DNA from: CAYOEZ01 sp964402955
GTDB lineage: Bacteria; Chloroflexota; DTOL01; DAOUCN01
DNA length: 15,125 nucleotides
Assembly (NCBI GenBank): GCA_964402955.1
Contig: CAYOEZ010000112.1
Location: 1-15,125 of the forward strand
Direction of reading: 5' to 3'
A program made the position numbers and the translations under genes. Positions 1 through 6,861 of this stretch are shown in pieces. The notes beneath the pieces were generated by a model. That model saw only the letters and a list, made by a program, of their open reading frames with translations. It searched no databases and had not been told where the DNA came from. Within the stretch, counting starts at the first letter, position 1; the number at the start of each line of letters is the position of its first letter.

Positions 1-2
1 TT

Positions 3-215
3 CGCAGCGTTCACAACGCCCGCCTGGCAGGTTGAACGAAAAATGGCGCGCCGACGTCCGTTCGCGCCTGTCCCGTCGGCGATATTCCCGGCGAGCCGGT
101 CGACGACCTTTCACTGCTGCCCACTGGCGCCATCACCCTCCGTGTTGAATTTCATGCGCCACACCGAGCCGCGCGGCTCGGTGGTGTTTATGTGATCCCG
201 CAAGAAGGAAAGTGA
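3..215 (+). pseudogene. Possible C-terminal remnant of an unknown plus-strand gene
   Basis: The third forward frame reads as plausible protein from about base 36 to a TGA at 213-215. It contains stretches such as GDIPGEPVDDLSLLPTGAI and TLRVEFHAPH, with G/C-rich third codon positions typical of the window. The same frame is interrupted by a TGA at 33-35 and has no ATG or GTG start between that stop and the tail. A complete gene would therefore need a nonsense mutation, a frameshift or a sequencing error. The tail overlaps the last 28 bases of the convergent GH36 gene. I do not recognise the family. The beta-strand-like composition could suit a terminal domain of a glycosidase or other carbohydrate protein, but that is speculation. 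It could also be a chance open frame. Confidence 0.28.
162..183. terminator. 22-bp perfect GC-rich palindrome, possible bidirectional terminator
   Basis: The sequence CACCGAGCCGC is followed immediately by its exact reverse complement, making a 22-bp perfect palindrome centred between 172 and 173. It lies just past the stop codon of the minus-strand GH36 gene and within the end of the possible plus-strand reading frame. A folded RNA would have about nine G/C-rich pairs and a tetraloop. Neither side has a convincing U-run; the plus side has only GTGTTTATG. It may be a weak intrinsic terminator or a stabilising 3' hairpin for convergent transcripts. A protein-binding palindrome is an alternative. 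Confidence 0.4.
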
Positions 216-2299
216 TAGCTGCGCCCTAGCAAGTAGGCCGCTCCAGAGAAGTTATCAGCAGGAGCATACTCGAAACTGGCTCCGTGAACGTGATGTGCAT
301 TTACGCCGGCAAATGACGCGGCCAGTTCATAACCCGCAGGGATGGGCAGATCGATGTGTTGCGGGATTGCGCCGCCAAAGGTGTGGATCACGATCAGCGC
401 CTGCTCGGCGTTCGTTCTGACCACCGCCTGCCACCCTTCGGGATGCGCGTAGTTGAGCACCGCGGGGCCGTAGCGACGGCTGAACCCCTCTTTGATGACC
501 GGAACCGCTCGGCGATAGAAGGCGATCGCATCGTCTACAATCCGTTGACCGAACGCGGGCAGGGCCGTGATGTCACCCGACAGACACATTCTGCCCAACA
601 GCGTCGCCGCCAACGAATAGTGGAGCCGCTTGGCGTCATCCTGCGGCCTCAGCACCGCCCACACCAAGTTTTGCCGCGGCAAGATCGTCTTGTGCAGGTT
701 GGCGGCGATGATCGGGATTTGAACGCACTCGTGCGTATCGGAAAAACAGGCGACGCTGCACAGCGCCATCATGGATGGCTCGGTGCGCTGGCCGCCCGAG
801 CTGCAATTCTCGATCACCAGATCGGGCAGTTCCTGGCGGATGCGCGCCATGAACGCCTGCACCGCCTCGATCTGGCCGCGCAAGCCTTCACCCAACGATT
901 CCGCACCGTCGCAGCCGACGCCGATGGTGTCGTTGTAGTCAATCTTGAGATAGCCAAACCCGCACACTTTGAGCAGATCGATCATCTTGCGCGCCAGGTG
1001 CTCGCGCACCCACTCCTGCCGAAAATCCCAGAAACGGCGCACACCGGAGGTCAGCGGCCGCCCCATGCGTTTGAGCAGATGCTCCGTGTCATGGAAGGCA
1101 TCCGCATCTCGGCAGGCAACCTCGTATTCAAACCAGATGCCGGGAACCAGACCAGCCGCGCGGATTGCGTCGGCGGTTTGCTTGAGCCCCTCGGGAAACA
1201 GCTCGTAGCTGACCTCCCAATCGCCCGCGCAATTGTCCCAGGCAACCCCCGCCTTCTTATACCAACCCGCATCGACGATGAGATACTTGACTCCCCGGCC
1301 CTGGAGGTTCTGCGCGAGCGCCGTCATGCTGGCGTGCGTGGGCACGCCCCACGTTGTCGCCCACTCGTTGAATTGGATGGGCAGATCTTCTTCCGCCTCG
1401 GGCAGATCCTTGAGCGGAATCTCCTGCAGCGCGGTGAGCCTGTGGCATACGGTCTCAAGATCACCCTTGCAAACGGTCAGGTACGCGTCGGGCGTGGTGA
1501 AGCTTTCGCCGGGCTGGAGCGTCTTCAGCCAGTGGCCGAAATCGTAATCCGCCAGCCCGCCCGACAGACACAGCGCATCGTCCTTGTTGTAGAGCTCGAT
1601 CTGCCAGGACGCGGGCGCGCAAAGCTGCACGCCCCAGAATACATTTCGCTGCGTGTCCTCGACAGCGGCAAACGGATAGTAGCGGTTGACCGGCTTGGAG
1701 CCGGTCTGGCCGAATTTCTCGCTGTACTGGTCATAGCGCGCCCACGACGGGATGAGCATCAGGTCCTCGACGGGCAAGCTCTCCACCCGGCCCTCGCTGC
1801 TCCAGCGGGCGCGTAGCCTGTGCACCCGCAAGGTCGCCGGTGTGTCACCTTTTTCAAACGGCGTGATGCAGCCGAAGGAAACACTGGCGAGCATCTCCAG
1901 GCTGATGGGGCCGGCGCCTTCGTTTGCGTAAGTGACATGCGAGATCAGCGCGTGGTACCCAGTGCGGAATATGAGCTGGTGGACGGCGCGTTGGCCATCC
2001 GCAGTGGCAAAGCTGGTCGAGATCGTTGTGCCCTCCGCGGTCGCTTCGATCTCCTGGCGGACGTAGCGCAGCTTTGCGACGGTTTCGCCGTTGCGCATGG
2101 TCAAACCATTGGAAATGGCGCCCGCGTACCCGTCGCCGAGTACCTTCGCCTGCACCAGCGGATCAACCGCGTATTCCTTGTCCCAGGCCACCTGCGCGAA
2201 CATGTCTTGGGGCGTGAGCAGCAGACCGACGTTTTGGTCGTCCGCGATGTAGGCGACGGTCATGTCGCCCAAGTCGAATTGCGAGATGATCTTTTTCAT
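188..2299 (-). CDS. GH36-type alpha-galactosidase (melibiase family), cytoplasmic
   Basis: This 703-residue protein resembles bacterial glycoside hydrolase family 36 alpha-galactosidases, retaining enzymes that remove terminal alpha-galactosyl units from oligosaccharides. Residues 1-300 look like the N-terminal beta-sandwich. The catalytic barrel carries VDAGW (342-346), YLKIDYND with the presumed nucleophile Asp454, ENCSSGG (497-503) and CFSDTHE with the presumed acid/base Asp521. The C-terminus is a beta-rich tail. There is no signal peptide or membrane segment, so it should act in the cytoplasm on imported sugar. The open frame runs 116 codons further upstream, but that part is the antisense of the permease gene and low in complexity. 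The ATG at 2299, giving MKKIISQFDLGD, is the credible start, although its ribosome site is weak. It follows the permease gene after 53 bases and is the last gene of the operon. The exact substrate cannot be read from sequence. Confidence 0.88.
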   Translation of the reverse strand: MKKIISQFDLGDMTVAYIADDQNVGLLLTPQDMFAQVAWDKEYAVDPLVQAKVLGDGYAGAISNGLTMRNGETVAKLRYVRQEIEATAEGTTISTSFATADGQRAVHQLIFRTGYHALISHVTYANEGAGPISLEMLASVSFGCITPFEKGDTPATLRVHRLRARWSSEGRVESLPVEDLMLIPSWARYDQYSEKFGQTGSKPVNRYYPFAAVEDTQRNVFWGVQLCAPASWQIELYNKDDALCLSGGLADYDFGHWLKTLQPGESFTTPDAYLTVCKGDLETVCHRLTALQEIPLKDLPEAEEDLPIQFNEWATTWGVPTHASMTALAQNLQGRGVKYLIVDAGWYKKAGVAWDNCAGDWEVSYELFPEGLKQTADAIRAAGLVPGIWFEYEVACRDADAFHDTEHLLKRMGRPLTSGVRRFWDFRQEWVREHLARKMIDLLKVCGFGYLKIDYNDTIGVGCDGAESLGEGLRGQIEAVQAFMARIRQELPDLVIENCSSGGQRTEPSMMALCSVACFSDTHECVQIPIIAANLHKTILPRQNLVWAVLRPQDDAKRLHYSLAATLLGRMCLSGDITALPAFGQRIVDDAIAFYRRAVPVIKEGFSRRYGPAVLNYAHPEGWQAVVRTNAEQALIVIHTFGGAIPQHIDLPIPAGYELAASFAGVNAHHVHGASFEYAPADNFSGAAYLLGRSYHFPSCGIT

Positions 2300-2352
2300 G
2301 TGCTGCCTGTGCAAAGGAAACGACTGTCGTTTTGAATAACGCCGTTCGGCCC

Positions 2353-3177
2353 TTACTGTTTCACCGCGCCGGAAGTCATCCCCGAAACGATGTATCTTTG
2401 CCCAAACAGATAGAGCACGATCACGGGCAGGGTGCTCAGCAGGATGACTGCGCTGATCATGTTCCACTCGTTGAAATACATGCCGAAGAAATTGTATACC
2501 GACAAGACCATGGGCCACGTGCTTTGCCGGTTGAGGAGGTACAGCGGCGAGATGAAATCGTTCCACGCGCCCATGAAGTTGAGCACCAGAACGGTGATCG
2601 TGACGGGTTTCAGCAGCGGGAAGATGACGAGAGAGAACAACTGCCACGAATTGCAGCCGTCTATCACCGCCGCTTCATCGAGTTCCCGCGGAATCGAGTG
2701 CATGTACCCATAGTACGCGAACACAGCAAACGGGATGCCCAAGGCGATGTAGAGCAAGATGATTCCCGCATAGCTGTTCATGATGCCCAGCACCTGGAAC
2801 ACCTTGATCGTCGTGATGTAGTTGATGGGCGCGATCAGCCCGAGAAAAATGTAATCGAAGACCACTTTGTTGAACCGGGTGCGGTTTCTGGCAAGAACGA
2901 ACGTCGCCATCGAGGAAACCAGGATGCAGATCGTCGCTGAAACCGAGGCGATCAACAGGCTATTGAGAAACGAACGCACGAGACCACCGCGCTTGATTGC
3001 CTCCGCGTAATTGCCCCATTGGATCGCGGTCGGCAGCGTCAGATTCATGGCCGCCGCCTCAGGTTTGGTCTTGAGTGAGGAAAACACGACGATCATCAGC
3101 GGCACGAGGATCAACAGCGAAAGCAGCCATGCGGTCGATGTGGTCAGCAGCAGCGAGATCCGATTTCTCCGGCCCAT
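2353..3177 (-). CDS. Sugar ABC transporter permease, MalG/COG0395 type (CUT1)
   Basis: This 274-residue inner-membrane permease is one half of the transmembrane pore of a carbohydrate-importing ABC transporter. About six hydrophobic segments are visible, the first at residues 13-32. The cytoplasmic EAA loop that docks with the ATPase is at ELDEAAVIDG (165-174), followed by FPLLKP. The C-terminal RYIVSGMTSGAVKQ is typical of MalG-type subunits. I chose the ATG at 3177 rather than the in-frame ATG at 3195, because GGAGG at 3184-3188 sits six bases before it. The upstream permease gene then ends one base earlier (TGA, T, ATG), so translation is probably coupled. The partner is the permease at 3179-4051. 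No ATPase gene is nearby. Confidence 0.93.
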   Translation of the reverse strand: MGRRNRISLLLTTSTAWLLSLLILVPLMIVVFSSLKTKPEAAAMNLTLPTAIQWGNYAEAIKRGGLVRSFLNSLLIASVSATICILVSSMATFVLARNRTRFNKVVFDYIFLGLIAPINYITTIKVFQVLGIMNSYAGIILLYIALGIPFAVFAYYGYMHSIPRELDEAAVIDGCNSWQLFSLVIFPLLKPVTITVLVLNFMGAWNDFISPLYLLNRQSTWPMVLSVYNFFGMYFNEWNMISAVILLSTLPVIVLYLFGQRYIVSGMTSGAVKQ

Positions 3178-3178
3178 A

Positions 3179-4051
3179 TCACGCCTCCACCACATTGCGG
3201 AGCATCGCGTTCTTGATCAACAGAGCGATGGCGGCCGTGATCGCGAACACCACGACGCCCAACGCAGTTGCCATGCCGTAACGCCCCATGGAGAACTCGC
3301 GGAAGACCGCGATATTGAGCACCTCCGTCAGGCTGCCCGGCCCGCCGCCCGTAAGCGCAAAAATCAAATCAAAGGTTTTGAGGCCATGAATGGCGTTGAG
3401 CACCGTGGTGATCGTCAGCGCAGGCACGAGAAACGGCACCGTGATCTTGAAGAATTGCACCCAATAAGAGGCCCCATCGAGCGCGGCAGCTTCGTAGTAA
3501 TCGAGCGGGATCGCTTGCAGCCCCGCCAGCAGGATCACCATGTTCCAGCCGATCATGCGCCATGACTCGACCGCGATGGTGGATGCGAGAACCATGTTGG
3601 GGTCAACCAGCCAGCTTCGCGCTAGGGCATCCAGTCCGATCGCCCGCAAGAAGGCGTTGACCACGCCGGTCGGGTTCAGCATCGAAACGAACACGATGCC
3701 GATGATGAGCGGCGAGAGGGTATTCGGCAGAAAGAAGATCCCCCGCAACACGTTCTTGCTTCGGATCTTCTCGTTCAACATCAGGGCAAGACCCAAGCCG
3801 CAGGCCCCTTTGAGGACGATCGTGAAGACGGTGAACACGAGCGTGATGGACAGGTTTCTCAGGTACGGGCTGTTGAGCGCAAAGACCTCCTTGAAATTCT
3901 TCAGCCCGACGAACTTGACCACGTCGCTCATGGAGTTCCAGTTCGTCAGCGAATATGCCAGGCCCATGATGACCGGCACGACAAACAGGACGGTATAGAT
4001 GGCAACGGCCGGCACGAGAAACCAGCCCGTGTAGACTCTACTTGCTTTCAA
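3179..4051 (-). CDS. Sugar ABC transporter permease, MalF/COG1175 type (CUT1)
   Basis: This 290-residue inner-membrane protein has about six membrane segments, the first at residues 10-34. It carries the EAA loop YYEAAALDGAS (185-195) and the signature ALTGGGPGS near residues 232-240, both typical of MalF/UgpA-type CUT1 permeases. It should form a heterodimer with the permease encoded directly downstream. Its length and N-terminus match short MalF-like proteins that lack the large periplasmic loop of enteric MalF. The start is TTG at 4051. Upstream in the same frame is a TGA, with only CTG codons as alternatives, and GGAAG lies nine bases before the TTG. The gap to the preceding URO-D-like gene is 17 bases. 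A rare start codon plus tight spacing suggests translation coupled to the upstream gene. Confidence 0.92.
   Translation of the reverse strand: MKASRVYTGWFLVPAVAIYTVLFVVPVIMGLAYSLTNWNSMSDVVKFVGLKNFKEVFALNSPYLRNLSITLVFTVFTIVLKGACGLGLALMLNEKIRSKNVLRGIFFLPNTLSPLIIGIVFVSMLNPTGVVNAFLRAIGLDALARSWLVDPNMVLASTIAVESWRMIGWNMVILLAGLQAIPLDYYEAAALDGASYWVQFFKITVPFLVPALTITTVLNAIHGLKTFDLIFALTGGGPGSLTEVLNIAVFREFSMGRYGMATALGVVVFAITAAIALLIKNAMLRNVVEA
3184..3188 (-). promoter_or_regulatory. Ribosome binding site deciding the MalG-type permease start
   Basis: GGAGG on the minus strand lies six bases before the ATG at 3177. It overlaps the end of the upstream permease gene and favours that start over the ATG at 3195, for which the same motif would fall inside the gene. 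Confidence 0.7.
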
Positions 4052-4068
4052 CGTCGTCAGCTTCCGCC

Positions 4069-5193
4069 TCAGAACTTTCCGTACTCACGAGCAGATTCGT
4101 ACATCGCGACGATGTTCTCGATCGGCGTGACGGCCTGAAGGTTGTGGCACGGGCCGAGGACAAACCCGGTGTGATCGCTCGCCAACGTCTGGATCAGCCG
4201 CCTCACCTCCTCGCGCACATCAGCCGGCCCACCGAAGGGGAGGGTTTGCTGATTATCAACCGCGCTATGGAAGCACACACGGCCTCCGTACTGGGCTTTG
4301 AGTGCGGCCAGATCCCACTCGCCGCAGCGCCACTGGATCGGGTTGAGGACATCGATGCCCATCGCCACCAGACGCGGCAGGAGCAGCCGCATGTCGCCGT
4401 CGTCGTGGTGGAAAACGATCAGGTCGTGGGCCTTGGCGAGGTCGATCGCGCGCTGGAGCGGAGCTCGGTAGAAGTCTTCGAAAATGCTGGGGCTAATCAG
4501 CAGGCTCTTCTGGGCGCCGAAATCGTCCGTCACCTGGGTCATATCGGCAGCGCCGCGCAAGGCCTCAAAGCAGCGGCGGTGGTATTCGGTGAAGAAGTCC
4601 GAGAGCCGTTCGAGCAGGTAGCGGGTGAACTCGGGGCGCAGGATCGGGTCCATCAGCGAGAGCTCCAGCCCGCGCAGCATGTTGTGATAGTAGAACGGCG
4701 CGGTGTAACCGCAGCAGATGGCCCTGCCCGCGCAGCGCGCGGCCAACGACGGCAGGGCGTCGTAGTCGTACCAATCGGGGTCCGGCCAAAAATAAGCCTC
4801 GAGGTCGGCGACAGTCTCGGCCTGGGCCAGCGGATAAACCACCTGCTCGCTATACTCCCCGGTATCGTACCTCTGTCGTCGCCAGCCCATGCCCCATTCA
4901 TCGACCCGAATGTCACTGTCCAGGGGCAGCGCCGGCCCATTGTACGGCGGCATCACCATCAGAATCCCATCGATGTCCAGCCGCCCCCACAGCTCGAGGA
5001 TCGCAGCTACGTCGCGCGTCAGATGCCCACCGAGCAGCGAGATGCCTCCCGGTGACGTGTCGCGGGCCGTGGCGATCCCGAAATGCGTGAAGAGCTTTTC
5101 CTGCACCTCAGGCGTGGCCCACATATCGGTGGGCACCCGGTCCACGACCTGATGCGTTATGGCAGCCAAAATGCGCGTGCGATGGTCCACCAT
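4069..5193 (-). CDS. Uroporphyrinogen decarboxylase (URO-D) superfamily protein, unknown substrate
   Basis: This 374-residue soluble protein belongs to the URO-D/cobalamin-dependent methyltransferase superfamily (COG0407-like). Visible landmarks are an N-terminal helix with VDRVPTDMW, VTDDFGAQKSLLISP (221-235), FHHDDGD (261-267), GIDVLNPIQ and a C-terminal GPCHNLQAVTPIENIVAMYE region. In metal-binding members a His-x-Cys-Gly element occupies the FHHDDGD position. Here the Cys is replaced by Asp265, while Cys349 and the HNLQ segment remain. It is therefore unlikely to be a classical haem-pathway HemE, and no other haem genes are nearby. It sits between the binding-protein and permease genes of a sugar operon, so its substrate is probably linked to the imported compound. 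A corrinoid partner, needed by MtaA-like methyltransferases, is not seen here. The ATG at 5193 is preceded by an AGGTAGG ribosome site. Family assignment is strong; function is unknown. Confidence 0.85.
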   Translation of the reverse strand: MVDHRTRILAAITHQVVDRVPTDMWATPEVQEKLFTHFGIATARDTSPGGISLLGGHLTRDVAAILELWGRLDIDGILMVMPPYNGPALPLDSDIRVDEWGMGWRRQRYDTGEYSEQVVYPLAQAETVADLEAYFWPDPDWYDYDALPSLAARCAGRAICCGYTAPFYYHNMLRGLELSLMDPILRPEFTRYLLERLSDFFTEYHRRCFEALRGAADMTQVTDDFGAQKSLLISPSIFEDFYRAPLQRAIDLAKAHDLIVFHHDDGDMRLLLPRLVAMGIDVLNPIQWRCGEWDLAALKAQYGGRVCFHSAVDNQQTLPFGGPADVREEVRRLIQTLASDHTGFVLGPCHNLQAVTPIENIVAMYESAREYGKF

Positions 5194-5238
5194 ATCCTAC
5201 CTTCTCGTATCTGCAACTGTGCTGACCGGCCTACGAAA

Positions 5239-5283
5239 ACAGGTGTGCAACTGCGCTATCATGCCATGCAATTGCACACCTGT
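5239..5283 (-). terminator. Intergenic hairpin with short U-run, probable partial terminator/attenuator
   Basis: A 12-bp perfect inverted repeat (5239-5250 and 5272-5283, core CAGGTGTGCAA/TTGCACACCTG) encloses a 21-base loop. On the minus strand, transcript leaving the binding-protein gene folds here, and the second arm is followed by TTTTCG (counting its last T). It lies in the 127-base gap between the binding-protein gene and the rest of the operon. Such hairpins commonly give partial termination or protect the upstream mRNA, so the binding protein would be made in excess over the permeases. The long loop makes it weaker than a textbook terminator. Confidence 0.6.
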
Positions 5284-5320
5284 CGAAAACCGGGCCGACC
5301 GGGGCGTGAAAGACTAGCGA

Positions 5321-6673
5321 CTATTGTCCAATGACCTCGAACATCTTCTGCCTGTCGTTGTCGATCGCTTCGAGCACCTGCTTGGGCGTCTTGCTGCCCA
5401 TGTAGAGCTCCTGCACGTACTTGCCGATGGTGGTGAGATCGAAGAACTGCATGTTCGTCTGCAGGTCAGACGTGGTGCCGTCCGCCGAGTTCTTTAGCAC
5501 GGTATCATAGGCGAGCGTGGTCTTGCCGGGCACGTCCTTCAATGAGGTGGCGCCGAGATCGACACGGGCCGCATAGAACGCCTTGGCGTTGTCTGGTCTG
5601 GCGCGGAAGTCGAGATACTTCTTCGCCGCGTCGATGTTCTTCGAGTTCTTGTTGATGACGTGCACAATGCCGCCAGAAGTCATCGCGAACTGCGTGTTGC
5701 CGCCCAATGGACTGGGGAACATCTCCCACTTGTCCGCGTTGCTGTCGGGATACGCAGCCTTGACTTCGTTCTGGTAGGTTGAATAGGCCAGAATCATGGC
5801 GTGCTTGCCCGATCCCATCGCCTTCTGGGAATTCTCCCATGTCTCGGCCATGAAGTCCTTGCCGAAACACCCCTTGTCTGCCAGTTCCTTCTGCTGCTTA
5901 AGCACAAGCTCATACTCAGGGATGTCTGCCAGTTTGAGCTTGTTGGCATTCAGTTTGGCCATGTAGTCGGGATCGGTCTTCTTGGCAACGCCGGTGGAGG
6001 ACACGAGCCAGAGCGGCTGATGCCAGACCGCACTGCCAAATTCGTAAATCGGGATGTAGCCAGCGGCGGTCAGTTTGTCGCAGGCGGTCAGGAGTTCTTC
6101 GAAGGTTTGGGGCAGGCTGCTGATGCCGGCCTTCGCAAATTTGTCAGGATCATACATGAGGGCCCAACCGTCGGCCGACCACTGATTCATGGCCACAACA
6201 TGGCCGTCGAAGCTGGTGCCGGCGATCGCCCAGGGCTCCGTGCGCGAGATCCAGGGTTCGTTGTCAAGGACGAGGAAGTTCTTGGCAGGCAAGAACTCGT
6301 TCATCGCGATGCCGGACGGGGCCAGGAAGATATCTGGGCCCTCACCCGTGGAGAGCTTCGCCTTGAGCACGTTGGAGTATTGGTCATCAGGCGTAGGCTG
6401 GAACTCGACCTTGATGCCCGTCTCCTTGGTGAACTGTTCGGCGAGCGTCTTGTCGATGTCCTTGGTCCAGTTGGCAGAGGATGCGATCGTGAGGGTCACA
6501 TCCTGCTTGGGTTGGGCCGGCGCAGTAGTGGCCGCCGGTGCAGTAGTGGCTGCTGGTGCAGTAGTGGCTGCTGGCGCAGATGTGGCCGCTGGGGTTGCTG
6601 CTGGCGCAGCGCAGCCAACCAGCATGACGATGATGAGCAAAGCAGCAAGGACGACGTTAGCGATCTTCTTCAT
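5321..6673 (-). CDS. Sugar-binding lipoprotein of a CUT1 ABC transporter
   Basis: This 450-residue extracellular solute-binding protein (SBP_bac_1/COG1653 type) captures a carbohydrate and delivers it to the permeases encoded downstream. It begins with a lipoprotein signal: MKK, a hydrophobic stretch, then LVGC with the lipidated Cys21. Residues 22-56 form a flexible Ala/Thr/Pro linker with repeated APAATT, encoded by an 18-bp tandem repeat. The mature domain starts around DVTLTIASS and has typical features such as FTKETGIKVEF, LSTGEGPDIFLAPSG and a C-terminal helix-rich lobe ending QKMFEVIGQ. The ATG at 6673 has a strong GGAGGAG ribosome site five bases upstream, and a promoter lies at 6718-6746. 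It is the first gene of the operon and is followed by a hairpin. Ligand identity is not readable; the linked GH36 gene suggests an alpha-galactoside. Confidence 0.93.
   Translation of the reverse strand: MKKIANVVLAALLIIVMLVGCAAPAATPAATSAPAATTAPAATTAPAATTAPAQPKQDVTLTIASSANWTKDIDKTLAEQFTKETGIKVEFQPTPDDQYSNVLKAKLSTGEGPDIFLAPSGIAMNEFLPAKNFLVLDNEPWISRTEPWAIAGTSFDGHVVAMNQWSADGWALMYDPDKFAKAGISSLPQTFEELLTACDKLTAAGYIPIYEFGSAVWHQPLWLVSSTGVAKKTDPDYMAKLNANKLKLADIPEYELVLKQQKELADKGCFGKDFMAETWENSQKAMGSGKHAMILAYSTYQNEVKAAYPDSNADKWEMFPSPLGGNTQFAMTSGGIVHVINKNSKNIDAAKKYLDFRARPDNAKAFYAARVDLGATSLKDVPGKTTLAYDTVLKNSADGTTSDLQTNMQFFDLTTIGKYVQELYMGSKTPKQVLEAIDNDRQKMFEVIGQ
6522..6593. repeat. 18-bp tandem repeat, four imperfect copies, inside the lipoprotein linker
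   Basis: Units start at 6522, 6540, 6558 and 6576 with consensus GCAGTAGTGGCTGCTGGT. On the coding strand they give the repeated six-residue motif APAATT of the linker next to the lipid anchor. The 18-bp period keeps the frame, so copy-number change would only alter linker length. A partial fifth unit follows to about 6605. Confidence 0.85.
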
Positions 6674-6717
6674 CGTAGCTCCTCCAAAGGGTCATAGGGT
6701 GGAATCAGGCTGCGCAT

Positions 6718-6746
6718 ATTGTAGCAATGGTTTACGCGCGTGAGAA
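6718..6746 (-). promoter_or_regulatory. Sigma70-like promoter for the sugar operon
   Basis: On the minus strand a -10 box TACAAT (6718-6723) is separated by exactly 17 bases from a -35 box TTCTCA (6741-6746, four of six consensus bases). The expected transcript start is near 6711, giving a leader of about 38 bases before the binding-protein ATG. A 7-bp inverted repeat, ATCAGGC (6704-6710) and GCCTGAT (6759-6765), brackets it. Confidence 0.55.
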
Positions 6747-6810
6747 TGGACTTTTGGGGCCTGATGAGGTGGACAAATTCGCTTTGATCTTTTAGGTCGA
6801 CCGAGTGACG

Positions 6811-6819
6811 TGGTATCAT
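6811..6819 (+). promoter_or_regulatory. Extended -10 promoter for the sensor kinase operon
   Basis: TGGTATCAT fits an extended -10 element (TGn followed by TATCAT at 6814-6819). The -35 position, around TTTAGG with 17-base spacing, is poor, as is usual when an extended -10 is used. The expected start near 6826 leaves a leader of about 36 bases before the ATG at 6862. An 8-bp palindrome, GGTCGACC, lies at 6795-6802 in the -35 area. Confidence 0.4.
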
Positions 6820-6851
6820 CGGCCGGAGCAGTAGTTTTGCCAGTTGGCGTC

Positions 6852-6856
6852 GAGGG
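6852..6856 (+). promoter_or_regulatory. Ribosome binding site deciding the sensor kinase start
   Basis: GAGGG lies five bases before the ATG at 6862. The alternative in-frame TTG at 6844 has no such motif and would place this site inside the gene. Confidence 0.6.
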
Positions 6857-6861
6857 ATAAC

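Noticed and set aside
356..1816. Long plus-strand open frame opposite the GH36 gene (486 codons)
   Set aside because: It lies entirely antisense to a gene with clear catalytic motifs. Its product is Arg/Gln/His-rich without recognisable domains, a usual shadow of high-G+C codon bias.
2300..2647. N-terminal extension of the GH36 gene by 116 residues
   Set aside because: The extension is antisense-like, His/Arg-rich and overlaps the end of the permease gene; the ATG at 2299 gives a normal family N-terminus.
4042..5055. Plus-strand open frame of 337 codons opposite the URO-D-like gene
   Set aside because: Antisense shadow with no motif and no ribosome site; the minus-strand gene has clear family features.
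5801..6697. Plus-strand open frame of 298 codons opposite the binding-protein gene
   Set aside because: The Cys/Gly/Ser/Arg-rich end (SSGRRCSSGCWCSS) is simply the antisense of the 18-bp linker repeat.
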